Positions 48,229 to 56,988 of a DNA stretch of 64,000 nucleotides are shown piece by piece. Every line of letters starts with the position of its first letter. Position 1 is the stretch's first letter. The DNA comes from Propionispira raffinosivorans DSM 20765 (lineage in GTDB: Bacteria > Bacillota > Negativicutes > Selenomonadales > Selenomonadaceae). The notes beneath the pieces are model-generated. The model was not told the DNA's origin and did not search any database. It saw only the letters and a list, made by a program, of their open reading frames with translations. The position numbers were made by a program, and so were the translations under genes. The DNA is taken from assembly GCF_000381065.1 (NCBI RefSeq), contig NZ_KB905860.1, positions 1 to 64,000 on the forward strand. Direction: 5' to 3'.

Positions 48229-48443
48229 TTACAATCATTCTTATACTCTAATTCTTTAATTTCTCTTTCTCTATTTTCACTCCACATATAATACGCACCG
48301 ACCCCAGCTATAGCAGGTGAGCATTTCGCAACCACATCGAAGTAATAATATCCCCAGTTATTAGACCAGCAATAGTAGAGCGCACCTAATAAAATAATAA
48401 TAATAATACCTGTAACGCATTTATATTTTTTTATTAAATCCAT
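48171..48443 (-). pseudogene. Membrane protein gene cut by the IS66-derived element
   Basis: The frame begins MDLIKKYKCVTGIIIIILLG with one or two membrane helices, then WSENREREIKELEYKN. From 48228 downward its codons belong to the transposon end, so the last 19 residues are not original. The original protein was longer. Family unknown. Confidence 0.5.
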
Positions 48444-48576
48444 AAACTCATCTCCTCCAGCCTATTATACTCTTATAAAAGATAATTTTACAAATATCAT
48501 CCAATGCCACTATTACAGCAGCAACTTCCCTATAATAATAGGCAACCCTATGTTAGCGGTTGCCTATTATACATCG

Positions 48577-48642
48577 TTACCTCAATCGGTCCAAGACCAC
48601 AATTACCACGATCAAAGTAAGAATACCCCATAAATCATGCAT
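48577..48642 (-). CDS. 21-residue hydrophobic peptide, possible type I toxin
   Basis: ATG 48640 with GGAGG eight bases upstream opens MHDLWGILTLIVVIVVLDRL then R-stop. A terminator (AATAATAGGCAACC...GGTTGCCTATTAT, 48534-48570) follows. The layout resembles the Hol_Tox locus at 41 kb. I could not find a convincing antisense promoter. The remainder of 48444-48821 holds a hairpin near 48768-48795 only. Confidence 0.45.
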   Translation of the reverse strand: MHDLWGILTLIVVIVVLDRLR

Positions 48643-48821
48643 AACCATCACCTCCAATGGTTATCATAATCGACAATAGGATTTTTAAAATCTTATGTTT
48701 TTGCTCTTTTTAATTTAGTACCGTAGATATAGGAGAAACGCCCTTAACCAAATTAGCGCGTAGAAAAAGCCACCAGCAATTACTAGTAGCTTGTGTGTAA
48801 TTCCCAGAATAAGACGATTAT

Positions 48822-49604
48822 TTATAGTAATGTATATAAATTTGATTTTTGAAATAGTACGTTATGTTGATCAAATCCCCTATTTTTGCAATATTCTAGA
48901 AATGTTTTCTTATGACTTTCAGGTGCTCTAGGATCTAGTATAACTTCACATATACTATCAATAGGAACATCATAATGTATTACAGGTGGAGTCTGTATTT
49001 TTTCAAAAATATCAGCCAATTCTATCTCGCTCATCATTGACGAGTTATTTTTTCTCATTGTATCCGCTAATTTAAGTGAACATGAAATTCTATATTCCGC
49101 TTCATGTTCAAAAGCAGGTCTTTTTAATTCACAAATTGCTTTATCTGTCATAATAATCCCCATTTTGTCTGGGGTTCTACAATTATCTACATTGTAACCT
49201 TGATGATACTTCACTTTATAATGATTTACCTTTATAGTTGAATTGATTTTAGTAACGGCTTCTGTTATTTGTTGAAGAATCTGTGCTAGTTTTACCGTAA
49301 TTCTTACACCTAACTTATCTTGGCTATAAATTCTCCACATGGCATCAGATTCTTCCCGAGTATCAGTCCACGACTGTGCATATGTATGTTGCAACACGCT
49401 ATTTTTCCCTGCCTCTATTAATTTTTTATTCATCTTTTCAACAACCCATGTTGGTATTCCCTCATTAAAATTTTTTTTAACAGGAAACCCTTCATAAGGG
49501 TCCTCCCAAAGGGTTATTTTAGTTAAATACAACCGATGCAATTCTATTAACTCTACAAATCTACTAAATGATATATATTTATATAAGAACACATCATTTT
49601 CCAT
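48822..49604 (-). CDS. DUF2971 domain-containing protein
   Basis: The 260-residue protein fits DUF2971: LYKYISFSRFVELIELHRLY at the N-terminus, LTKITLWEDPYEGFP, AQSWTDTREESDAMWRIYSQ and FEHEAEYRISCSL. These conserved positions recur in this widespread family, whose members are frequent in defence islands and mobile elements, but the function is unknown. ATG 49604 with GGAGGAGGA upstream is the start; the earlier TTG lies inside that site. Confidence 0.78.
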   Translation of the reverse strand: MENDVFLYKYISFSRFVELIELHRLYLTKITLWEDPYEGFPVKKNFNEGIPTWVVEKMNKKLIEAGKNSVLQHTYAQSWTDTREESDAMWRIYSQDKLGVRITVKLAQILQQITEAVTKINSTIKVNHYKVKYHQGYNVDNCRTPDKMGIIMTDKAICELKRPAFEHEAEYRISCSLKLADTMRKNNSSMMSEIELADIFEKIQTPPVIHYDVPIDSICEVILDPRAPESHKKTFLEYCKNRGFDQHNVLFQKSNLYTLL

Positions 49605-49718
49605 TAAATAATCCTCCTCCAAAGTTTTAAATTAAACTAATTAAACTCGTACCGGTCCACCTGGCAAGTACAAGCCACTGCTTACTGTTGCACATATGTA
49701 AGCATTTACTGTACTGTT

Positions 49719-50096
49719 TTATAAATAAAGAGCTGGAGGAATATCCGCATAATATGCCCTGAATTTCCATTCCCCAATTCCTATATATCGAACATAATCA
49801 ACCTTTATTTTATCCGTTTCTTGGCTTTCTAATTCAATAATATAATTACCGCAGTTATTTTCATTTAGCCATTTCTCAAAATCAGCGTAATTGTCAACTT
49901 TGATTTTTATATTAATATCTTTATTGAATGTAATCATGTTAGTGCCATCAGCAGCGATGTCTCTCCCCGTCTCTGGAGTTATCATTTCAATTATCAGATA
50001 TCCTTTATAATCTGATAATTGATACGGTGGCAATCCGTTACCCTTTTTATTTTCTATGCTGACCCGGTATTGTTCAAAATCATATTTTTTCCCCAT
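49719..50096 (-). CDS. Uncharacterised protein
   Basis: From ATG 50096 (GGAGGAG upstream; the frame opens 26 codons earlier) the protein has 125 residues: MGKKYDFEQYRVSIENKKGN, then ITFNKDINIKIKVDNYADFE. It looks like a small alpha/beta protein, without a known motif. It sits between phage-type genes of the element. Confidence 0.5.
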   Translation of the reverse strand: MGKKYDFEQYRVSIENKKGNGLPPYQLSDYKGYLIIEMITPETGRDIAADGTNMITFNKDINIKIKVDNYADFEKWLNENNCGNYIIELESQETDKIKVDYVRYIGIGEWKFRAYYADIPPALYL

Positions 50097-50558
50097 ACAC
50101 TCAGCTCCTCCATATTGTTTGCAATTATTTGCAACTTCCAATATAGCATGAGACTTTTCATACAGCAATAGCAAACACGTCCATTTTCAAAATCTGCCTT
50201 ACACTTCCATCTTCCTAATTTCCACAGTATTCTATGACCTGCCGATATTAGGGTAACACAAAAGCCGCTCACACATTCGTAAGCGGCTCATTTATAAACT
50301 TTTGATAATATTATTATAGCACCGTAAACCCTTGAAAAACGGAAGTAAAAGGGAAGTATCCGACCGTGAAAATGCTGTCATTTTGCTGTGAAAAATCACC
50401 ATCAACTTATCCACAGAATACAAAGCGCAGCTGTTCCGGTCGTACGGCTGATCCAAACATCATGAAAGCAATCTCTTTAACCGCCTTGTTTTCCCTCTCA
50501 CGCGCCCATAATAAACGCACATCAAGGACGGCTCATCACCGTCCTTTTTTAGATCTAT
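50097..50558. other. Gene-poor stretch with two terminator hairpins
   Basis: AGCCGCT...AGCGGCT (50263-50288) and AAGGACGG-ctcatca-CCGTCCTT with a T-run (50524-50550) are the only clear structures. A short minus-strand frame (about 50411-50524, KAVKEIAFMMFGSAVRPEQL) has no start signal and may be a phage leftover. Confidence 0.5.
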
Positions 50559-50843
50559 TTATTCAACTGATTCATAGGTTTTTTCGAATATATCTGGCTT
50601 GCATGGATATATTTCGCCGCTTATTCCCCTAATAATGTAATCCCCCATACTAGCGTGCATATTTTCCTCAAGTGTTTTTATGAAAAGTTCGCAAGGAGGC
50701 TCTATTCGATCTAACGAACTAAAAAATATTTCGCCTTTCTCTATAGCTTCCCACGCCCATGCCGGTGTACTGTCACCGTTCACAAAATCTCCGTCAAATT
50801 GAAAGGCTTCTATCTCAATTGGTTTCTTACGATACTTTGTCAT
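50559..50843 (-). CDS. Phage-type hypothetical protein
   Basis: The 94-residue protein MTKYRKKPIEIEAFQFDGDF with MGDYIIRGISGEIYPCKPDI and FEKTYESVE matches a small protein common in siphophages of Firmicutes, where a gatekeeper-like GD(W/Y)IIxGVxGExYPCKPDIF tail is constant. Function unknown. AAAGGGAG precedes the ATG. It supports a phage origin for part of the element. Confidence 0.7.
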   Translation of the reverse strand: MTKYRKKPIEIEAFQFDGDFVNGDSTPAWAWEAIEKGEIFFSSLDRIEPPCELFIKTLEENMHASMGDYIIRGISGEIYPCKPDIFEKTYESVE

Positions 50844-50859
50844 AAATAATCTCTCCCTT

Positions 50860-50949
50860 TTAGCGATATTCTTTTCCGGTTTTAGTATTCTTCAACGCAA
50901 TGCGCCCCACGGTCTCAAACCCTGCTGCCCCAAACATTGCCTTAGCCAT
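50860..50949 (-). CDS. Short frame upstream of the phage-type gene
   Basis: MAKAMFGAAGFETVGRIALK then NTKTGKEYR, 29 residues, ending just before the ribosome site of the next gene. No ribosome site of its own and no known family. A minus-strand terminator (GCCGCC...GGCGGC, 50979-51002) lies upstream. Confidence 0.3.
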   Translation of the reverse strand: MAKAMFGAAGFETVGRIALKNTKTGKEYR

Positions 50950-51052
50950 ATCTTAAAAGCAGAATCATCGCAAAAAAAGCCGCCCCCATTTAAGGAGGCG
51001 GCAAAAAAAATAGTCTACACAAGGAACGCACGTACTAAAAAGGAGGCATACT

Positions 51053-52193
51053 ATGCCAAGATTAAAAAAAAGAACAGACGGTCGCTACCAATCAAAAATA
51101 CTCATCGGGCATGATGAATTGGGGAAATCTATTTATAAATTTGTTTATGCAAAATCTCAAACGGAACTGAAAGAAAAAGCCGAACAAGCTAAAATAAACA
51201 TACAGCAAAAACTCTCTAGGACACACTATATTGATTCGGATACGTATCCCCTAGGCAATTAGACGATTGGTTGAATAACGTCATGCAGGGTCATGTGCGC
51301 CAAAACACATGGGAATCGTACGAGATCATAGTGCGAGTTCATCTAAAACAATCCCTTGGAATGATCCACTTGCAAAATTGCAACCACAAGCAATACGTGC
51401 TTTTTATGATGAAAAGAAATCGACTGGATTATCAGATCGATCTGTACAATATATGCATACTGTTTTAAATGCTGCGTTGAAACAAGCTGTATTGGATGAA
51501 ATCATAGAAAAGAACCCTTGTACCGTTGCCAGTGTTAGAATAAAGAAACCTCAACGGACAAAAGAAATTAACGTCTTATCCCAAGAACAGGTAAATAAAT
51601 TATTAGCAGCCGCAACGGACTGGCGTAAAATTATATTTTTTATTGCCTGGGGTACAGGTTTGCGGCGTGAAGAACTTCTTGGCCTGCGCTGGCAGGATAT
51701 TGATTTTAAGCAAGGTACCCTATCCGTTAATACGACCGTTATCTGTACAAAGGCATTTGGATCTATGATCAATAAGCCCAAAAATACATCGTCTTATCGA
51801 ACCATTCCGATATCAAAAGAAATTCTGCACGATTTGCAAAAGTATCGGGTCGTTGTAAAATCTGAACAACTCAGCAGTTTGAATTATGAAAATAATGATT
51901 TGGTTTTTGCTAGAAAAGATGGAAAACCACACGATCCAAGACGACTGAGTAAAGATTTTAAAAAATTTATTATTTCCGCGGGATTGCCTGAAAAATTTCA
52001 TCTACATGATCTGCGCCATACACACGCTACACAACTATTACAGCTTGGTGTTCATCCAAAAGTAGTTCAATACCGTTTAGGACATTCAACATTCCAACAA
52101 ACTATGGATACCTATTCGCATGTATTCCCGCAAATGCAGGATGGAATCGCCGATATGATGTCGGCAATGTTACCAAATAAAAAACAGTCTTAA
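51053..52193 (+). pseudogene. int: Tyrosine recombinase (integrase) with two frameshifts
   Basis: AGGAGG precedes ATG 51053. The first frame (MPRLKKRTDGRYQSKILIGH, arm-binding domain) ends at a TAG at 51260. A shift at CCCC near 51250 gives RQLDDWLNNVMQGHVRQNTW in the next frame, and a shift at AAAA near 51375 gives LQPQAIRAFYDEKKSTGLSD and the intact catalytic domain to 52193. Catalytic residues are visible: Arg in GTGLRREELLGLRW, HxxR in HLHDLRHTHATQLL, and His and Tyr in LGHSTFQQTMDTYSHV. The core-binding domain is out of frame, so integration activity should be lost. Confidence 0.8.
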
Positions 52194-52224
52194 AATCCGT
52201 TACTTTTTTCAATAGTAGTCAAAA

Positions 52225-52255
52225 GGTAGTCAAAAGGCATTAGATTTTGACTACC
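52225..52255 (+). terminator. Terminator after the integrase
   Basis: GGTAGTCAAAA-ggcattaga-TTTTGACTACC, a perfect 11-bp stem 31 bp after the integrase stop. Confidence 0.65.
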
Positions 52256-52287
52256 AAAAAAGGCACCCATGATAGCATGGATGCCTA
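52255..52287 (-). terminator. Terminator of the tRNA-Leu gene
   Basis: On the minus strand AGGCATCCATG-ctat-CATGGGTGCCT is followed by six T, 13 bp beyond the encoded CCA. Confidence 0.85.
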
Positions 52288-52299
52288 CGTTTATTGAGT

Positions 52300-52384
52300 T
52301 GGTGCGGAAGACAGGACTTGAACCTGCACGTCGTGGGACACTAGATCCTAAGTCTAGCGCGTCTGCCAATTCCGCCACTCCCGC
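52300..52384 (-). tRNA. tRNA-Leu (anticodon TAG)
   Basis: The minus strand folds as a class II tRNA. The acceptor GCGGGAG/CTTCCGC encloses the anticodon stem CTAGA/TCTAG with loop CTTAGGA (anticodon TAG, reading CUA), a variable arm, and a T-arm with GGTTCAAGTCC. CCA is encoded. The 3' end is the likely attachment site of the element to its left. Confidence 0.93.
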
Positions 52385-52452
52385 ATTTGTTCGGTTAACT
52401 CGTTAACCAACTTCTATATCTTAGCACAACTTTTTTTAATTGTCAAATATTT

Positions 52453-52947
52453 TCACTCTGCTTTTTGATCTTCTTCTAAGATTTTTTTCAATAAATCTTC
52501 CGTCAAATCTTCTTCCGAGTAAACCTTTATCCCATTTTGGACAAGCAGGGCCGCACAAACACCTTGACCACACACTTTTGTATTCGAAAAAGTTCCATCA
52601 TAAATCGTATTAACACCGCAAGAGGGACTATCTTCTTTTAAAAAAGCATATTTTACTTTATATGCTTGGGCAATCTTTAGTACTTTGTCTGCCCCTTCAC
52701 AAAAATTAGCTGTGATATCTTGTGTATTCGTCTTGCTTATTACCTTTGCTTTACCCGCCAAAACCATTGCACCATCACCATTTTGAATTTCGGATGGTGG
52801 ATGCGGAATTGGCAATTGTCCGAAACACTCCGGACATACAGCAATATATTGTGCCAAACTATTATAACGCAATAAAAGCGCATTCGGCGCTGCCCCGCCA
52901 TCATATCTCGTTTTATTTCCTAAAAGGCAGGCACTAACTAAAATCAT
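52453..52947 (-). CDS. DUF523 family protein
   Basis: The 164-residue protein shows the DUF523 signature MILVSACLLGNKTRYDGGAA, VCPECFGQLPIPHPPSEIQN, FLKEDSPSCGVNTIYDGTF and VCGQGVCAALL. The several conserved cysteines suggest metal or thiol chemistry, but no function is established. ATG 52947 with AGGGG upstream is used; the longer frame overlaps the previous gene. Confidence 0.85.
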   Translation of the reverse strand: MILVSACLLGNKTRYDGGAAPNALLLRYNSLAQYIAVCPECFGQLPIPHPPSEIQNGDGAMVLAGKAKVISKTNTQDITANFCEGADKVLKIAQAYKVKYAFLKEDSPSCGVNTIYDGTFSNTKVCGQGVCAALLVQNGIKVYSEEDLTEDLLKKILEEDQKAE

Positions 52948-52958
52948 TGATACATCCC

Positions 52959-53519
52959 CTAACATTTAAACGGCTTGACTGGTACATCGATTTTCTGCAC
53001 GAGTTCTGCAAAATTATCCACATGGATTTTTTCACTTGCAAAAAGTGGAATTGCAGCACAAGTACGTGCATCATCAAGTGCATTATGATGATTAAAATCA
53101 ATATGTAAATGATCCCCAACCGTATCGAGCTTATGATTTTCAAGCTCTGGCCAAATCTTACGAGCGATGCTTACTGTACAACAATGATGAAACTTTGCCG
53201 GCACCAAATTATATTCCTGGATTGCATATTTTAAAACACTCATATCAAAAGATGCATTATGGGCTAAAACAATTTTATTTTCCAGACGAAGCTTAAGTTC
53301 GGGCCATATTTCAGCAAATGTTGGTTTATTACGCACATCCTCAGGTGTAATCCCATGGATTTGTATATTAAAGTAATCAAACTTCATGCCAGGTGGCTTA
53401 ATTAGCGCATAATATGAATCATGGATTTTTCCATCTTTTACTTCAACAACAGCCACACTGCAAGCACTATTTCGTTTACTATTGGCTGTTTCAAAATCAA
53501 TTGCTACAAAATTCATCAT
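52959..53519 (-). CDS. DnaQ-like 3'-5' exonuclease (epsilon family)
   Basis: The 186-residue protein has the DEDDh exonuclease motifs: VAIDFETANSKRNSACSVAV (Asp, Glu), VLAHNASFDMSVLKYA (Asp) and HNALDDARTCAAI (His, Asp). It is a stand-alone proofreading-type nuclease rather than a polymerase III subunit with a tau-binding tail. It precedes the DUF523 gene by 11 bp, so both are probably one transcript. Confidence 0.87.
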   Translation of the reverse strand: MMNFVAIDFETANSKRNSACSVAVVEVKDGKIHDSYYALIKPPGMKFDYFNIQIHGITPEDVRNKPTFAEIWPELKLRLENKIVLAHNASFDMSVLKYAIQEYNLVPAKFHHCCTVSIARKIWPELENHKLDTVGDHLHIDFNHHNALDDARTCAAIPLFASEKIHVDNFAELVQKIDVPVKPFKC

Positions 53520-53649
53520 ACTTTCTAATCGTTCCTTTTCTTGAAAATTTACTCCTAATTATAACACAAATCCACGTACTTATTGCGAATAATAAAATCC
53601 TCTGCCAAATACAGGCAAAATAATGACGCTTTTCTATTTTTATATGCAA

Positions 53650-53680
53650 AAAAGGCGCAGTACTTATACCACGCCGTTTC
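53650..53680 (-). terminator. Terminator of the nfn operon
   Basis: On the minus strand GGCG...CGCC with six T follows the nfnB stop by about 15 bp. The stem is short. Confidence 0.55.
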
Positions 53681-53690
53681 TTTACTATAC

Positions 53691-55094
53691 TTACTGTTTT
53701 TTTGTTTTCAAATAGTCATCAATGGCTGCGGCAGCTTTTTTACCAGCCCCCATAGCTAAAATGACAGTTGCGGCACCCGTTACAATATCACCGCCGGCAA
53801 AAACGCCTGCTTTCGTTGTAGCACCAGTTTCTTCATTGGCAACAATATTGCCTCGTTTATTCGTATCCATCCCCGGTGTTGTCGATTGAACGAGTGGATT
53901 TGGTCCCTGACCAATGGCAACCACCACTGTATCAACATCAATTTCAAATTCTGACCCAGGAATTTCAATCGGACGTCGACGGCCTGAAGCATCCGGTTCA
54001 CCTAATTCCATTTTAATGCAGCGCATTTTTTTAACCCAGCCCTGCTCATCACCAAGAATTGCCACTGGATTATGTAGTAACTTAAAGTCAATACCTTCTT
54101 CTTTAGCATGATGGACTTCTTCAAGGCGAGCCGGAAGTTCTTCCTCACCGCGGCGATAAACAATATAGACATGTTCTGCTCCAAGACGAAGTGATGTCCG
54201 CGCTGCATCCATAGCAACATTACCTCCGCCAATTACTGCAACATTATTGCCGACATGGATTGGCGTTGCATGTGTTGGAAATTGATACGCTTTCATTAGA
54301 TTGCAACGAGTCAAAAATTCATTCGCCGAATACACTCCATTGAAATTTTCACCTTCAATCCCCATAAAATGAGGCAAACCCGCACCAGTTGAAATAAAGA
54401 CCGCACTAAAGCCATCTTCATCCATAAGTTCGTCAACCGTAAATAATTTTCCGGCTACGGCATTAACTTCAATTTCCACGCCCATTTTCTTGAGACTATC
54501 GATTTCCACTTTTACAATATCATCTTTCGGCAGTCTAAACTCTGGAATTCCATAAGATAAAACACCGCCAGCTGTATGTAGTGCTTCAAAAATCGTTACT
54601 TTATAACCTTTTTTCGCCAGTTCACCTGCCGCCGACAAGCCAGCCGGACCTGAACCAATAACAGCCACTTTTTGTGCATCAGCAGCATAAGCAATCGGCT
54701 GCGTATTATCGCCCTGAGCTAAGCTGCGATCCGCTACAAAACGTTCCAAACGACCAATTGCAACCGATTCACCACGTTTGGCGAGCACACAATATTTTTC
54801 ACACTGACTTTCCTGCGGACAAACCCTGCCGCAAATTGCTGGTAAACTATTTGCTTCTTTAACCACAGCAATTGAACCAGCAAAATCTTTTTCTTTGATT
54901 TTCGCGATAAATCCCGGAATATCTACTTCAACTGGGCAACCCTTACGACACTGCGGCACTTTGCAATTCAGACAGCGATTTGCTTCGGCAACAGCATCTT
55001 CTTCACTATAGCCTAGAGCAACTTCCTCAAAATTTGTTGCACGAATTTTCGGATCTTGTTCTGGCATTTTATGTTTCATCAATGAGATTGGCAT
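53691..55094 (-). CDS. nfnB: NfnB / NADPH-dependent glutamate synthase small-subunit homologue
   Basis: The 467-residue protein has eight N-terminal cysteines for two 4Fe-4S clusters (41, 44, 49, 53 in CLNCKVPQCRKGC; 87, 91, 97, 101). An FAD loop VAVIGSGPAGLSAAGELAKK and an NADPH loop VAVIGGGNVAMDAA follow. Because it overlaps and follows an FNR-like subunit and no large glutamate synthase subunit is present, I read it as NfnB of the electron-bifurcating NADH-dependent ferredoxin:NADP+ oxidoreductase rather than GltD. It balances NADPH, NADH and ferredoxin in the cytoplasm. Confidence 0.87.
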   Translation of the reverse strand: MPISLMKHKMPEQDPKIRATNFEEVALGYSEEDAVAEANRCLNCKVPQCRKGCPVEVDIPGFIAKIKEKDFAGSIAVVKEANSLPAICGRVCPQESQCEKYCVLAKRGESVAIGRLERFVADRSLAQGDNTQPIAYAADAQKVAVIGSGPAGLSAAGELAKKGYKVTIFEALHTAGGVLSYGIPEFRLPKDDIVKVEIDSLKKMGVEIEVNAVAGKLFTVDELMDEDGFSAVFISTGAGLPHFMGIEGENFNGVYSANEFLTRCNLMKAYQFPTHATPIHVGNNVAVIGGGNVAMDAARTSLRLGAEHVYIVYRRGEEELPARLEEVHHAKEEGIDFKLLHNPVAILGDEQGWVKKMRCIKMELGEPDASGRRRPIEIPGSEFEIDVDTVVVAIGQGPNPLVQSTTPGMDTNKRGNIVANEETGATTKAGVFAGGDIVTGAATVILAMGAGKKAAAAIDDYLKTKKQ

Positions 55095-55954
55095 TCACAG
55101 TCAGCTCCTTTCGTAAGCCCCTGTTGTTCACAGCGACAAACATGATCCTTCTCTTGTGCTTCCTGCGTTTTATACGTACGCTGACGCATCATAAGACCTT
55201 TAAAATCAACCTGATGTGCATCAAACTCAGGACCATCCACACAGGCAAACTTGCTTTCATTGCCGATCTGAACACGGCAGCCGCCGCACATACCAGTTCC
55301 ATCAACCATAATAGGATTTAAGCTGACAACTGTAGGTATGCTATAAGGGCGTGTTGCTTCAGCCACACTGCGCATCATTACAACTGGGCCAATTGCGATT
55401 ACTTCAGCGATTTTCACACCTTTATCAATAAGCTGTTGCAATGCCGTAGTAACAAACCCTTTGATTCCATAAGAACCATCATCGGTTGTCACATAAACTT
55501 CATCACTTACCGCTTTCATTTCATCTTCAAAAATTAAAATTTCTTTTGATTTAGCACCCATAATAGAAATCACCTTATTACCCGCTTGTTTTAAACCACG
55601 AGCAATCGGATAAACCGGAGCAACACCAATGCCACCACCAATACAGACAATCGTCCCCATATCAGGTTCAATATGTGTTTTTTTACCTAAAGGACCAACG
55701 AGATCTAAAATAGATTCGCCTTCATTTAGTGCCCCTAATAACTGCGTTGAAGCACCAACTTCCTGGAAAATAATCGTGATGGTTCCTTTATCACGATTAA
55801 AATCAGCAATCGTAAGTGGAACTCTTTCGCCTTCGTCATTCACACGAAGAATTACAAACTGTCCCGGCTCCGCTTTTTTTGCAATCCGCGGTGCTTCAAG
55901 ATCAAATAAAAGTACGCCTGGTGATAACACCTGCTTTTTTAAAATCTTAAACAT
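55079..55954 (-). CDS. nfnA: NfnA / sulfide dehydrogenase-like FAD and 2Fe-2S subunit
   Basis: The 291-residue protein has an FAD-binding barrel (GERVPLTIADFNRDKG), an NAD loop TIVCIGGGIGVAPVYPIARG and the 2Fe-2S site MCGGCRVQIGNESKFACVDG (Cys223, 226, 238), as in NfnA and PyrK-type proteins. The C-terminus adds a Cys-rich tail (CRCEQQG...CECQSH) not needed for the known cluster. ATG 55954 with GGGAGAG upstream is the start. It overlaps nfnB by 16 bp, so the two are made together. Confidence 0.86.
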   Translation of the reverse strand: MFKILKKQVLSPGVLLFDLEAPRIAKKAEPGQFVILRVNDEGERVPLTIADFNRDKGTITIIFQEVGASTQLLGALNEGESILDLVGPLGKKTHIEPDMGTIVCIGGGIGVAPVYPIARGLKQAGNKVISIMGAKSKEILIFEDEMKAVSDEVYVTTDDGSYGIKGFVTTALQQLIDKGVKIAEVIAIGPVVMMRSVAEATRPYSIPTVVSLNPIMVDGTGMCGGCRVQIGNESKFACVDGPEFDAHQVDFKGLMMRQRTYKTQEAQEKDHVCRCEQQGLTKGADCECQSH

Positions 55955-56081
55955 AATCCACTCTCCCATATAAATACATGAATACTGACTTTATAGTACA
56001 TCAAAAAAATCTCATAGGCAATATTTATTTCACAGAGTATTTTGATAGCACAATGAGCTTAAACGACTAACAGCCTTAACT

Positions 56082-56828
56082 TTATTTAGCAAAAGCACCG
56101 CTTAAATACGGCAATAAATTTGTTTTAATTGGCATCAAATAAATATTGGCATCTTGTTTTTTTACAAAATCTAAAGCTTGTCTGGCAAAATCAATGTTCC
56201 ATTCCAGCGTCGGTTGAAAAGCTTTTGGGAAAATCACATTGTTTTTGCTTTCCCAATAATTGACGGATCGCTCCGACAAAACAGGAGATACTCCCCAATA
56301 AACCTCTACCCCAGCAAGAATTTCCGCATAGATTTCCAAATAGCGCAGATCAAAAAAAGGCTGGGTGAAAAACCCGGCTGCGCCGGCTTGAATCTTGCGG
56401 CGAATATTATATTCTTCCTGACGCATACTGCTGCGATACTGGTCAAGTCCTGCATAGACTTTGATATGTGGCAGCTCATCACGAAATTTACGGATTACAT
56501 CGGTACTAACCGTTGGATAAATCGTCCGCCCCATATCCTGCGGTGGATCACCGGTAATAACCAAAACCTCACTAATTTTATGCTCAACCAAATAAGAAGC
56601 CATTGGCAATGGTTTGTCTAAATCAATATCAATGGCCCGAATATGCGGCATAGCTTCTCGATAAAATTCTTTCGCAACCGTTGCGCCTTCCCAGCTATGC
56701 AGTTCATAACGCAAAAGCTCCGGTACATTAATCAGATCGATACAGGTAAAATTATTTTTTAACAGTTCCAATTCTTCACGAATTGCAGCTTCTCCGCGTG
56801 GAACTAATTCAATTGATATTCTAGGCAT
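56082..56828 (-). CDS. Methylenetetrahydrofolate reductase family protein
   Basis: The 248-residue protein has the MTHFR barrel: SIELVPRG at the start, VLVITGDPPQDMGRT for FAD and folate binding, RRKIQAGAAGFFTQPFFDLR and VYWGVSPVLSERSVNYW. It is about 45 residues shorter than MetF, so it may be a variant that uses ferredoxin or another partner, as in acetogen-type methyl branches. It lies just before fhs and folD in gene order on the same strand, which supports a role in one-carbon metabolism. Confidence 0.82.
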   Translation of the reverse strand: MPRISIELVPRGEAAIREELELLKNNFTCIDLINVPELLRYELHSWEGATVAKEFYREAMPHIRAIDIDLDKPLPMASYLVEHKISEVLVITGDPPQDMGRTIYPTVSTDVIRKFRDELPHIKVYAGLDQYRSSMRQEEYNIRRKIQAGAAGFFTQPFFDLRYLEIYAEILAGVEVYWGVSPVLSERSVNYWESKNNVIFPKAFQPTLEWNIDFARQALDFVKKQDANIYLMPIKTNLLPYLSGAFAK

Positions 56829-56988
56829 ATAAAAGCTCCCATCATAAAATGTGATGTACTGTTTTATCTTATTCTATACAAAAAAAGTAAAAATTACAAC
56901 TATATTTAAGTTGCATTAAATATTCTATATGGCAAACGGCAGGTATCAAGCTCCACAAAACTCAACCCTGCCGATCTTTTATATTCCG

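Larger units (their letters stand above)
39056..52339. mobile_element. Decayed integrated element at tRNA-Leu(TAG), about 13.3 kb
   Basis: Bounded by the 40-bp near-repeats at 39056-39095 and 52300-52339. The integrase remnant (51053-52193) lies next to the tRNA end. Contents include phage terminase pieces, a phage-type hypothetical gene, insertion sequences, a type I toxin locus and the kinase operon. The flanks are chromosomal operons. Four mismatches between the ends and a broken integrase mean it can no longer move by itself. Confidence 0.6.

Noticed and set aside
48534..48570. Inverted repeat considered as a CRISPR repeat
   Set aside because: There is one hairpin only, with no regular repeat-spacer series; no CRISPR array or cas gene is present in the window.
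54674..54862. Plus-strand frame inside nfnB
   Set aside because: Antisense to a strongly conserved gene; composition and lack of a ribosome site show it is a shadow.
53691..55094. Assignment as GltD of glutamate synthase
   Set aside because: No large GltB subunit is adjacent, and the overlapping FNR-like partner is the usual companion in NfnAB.
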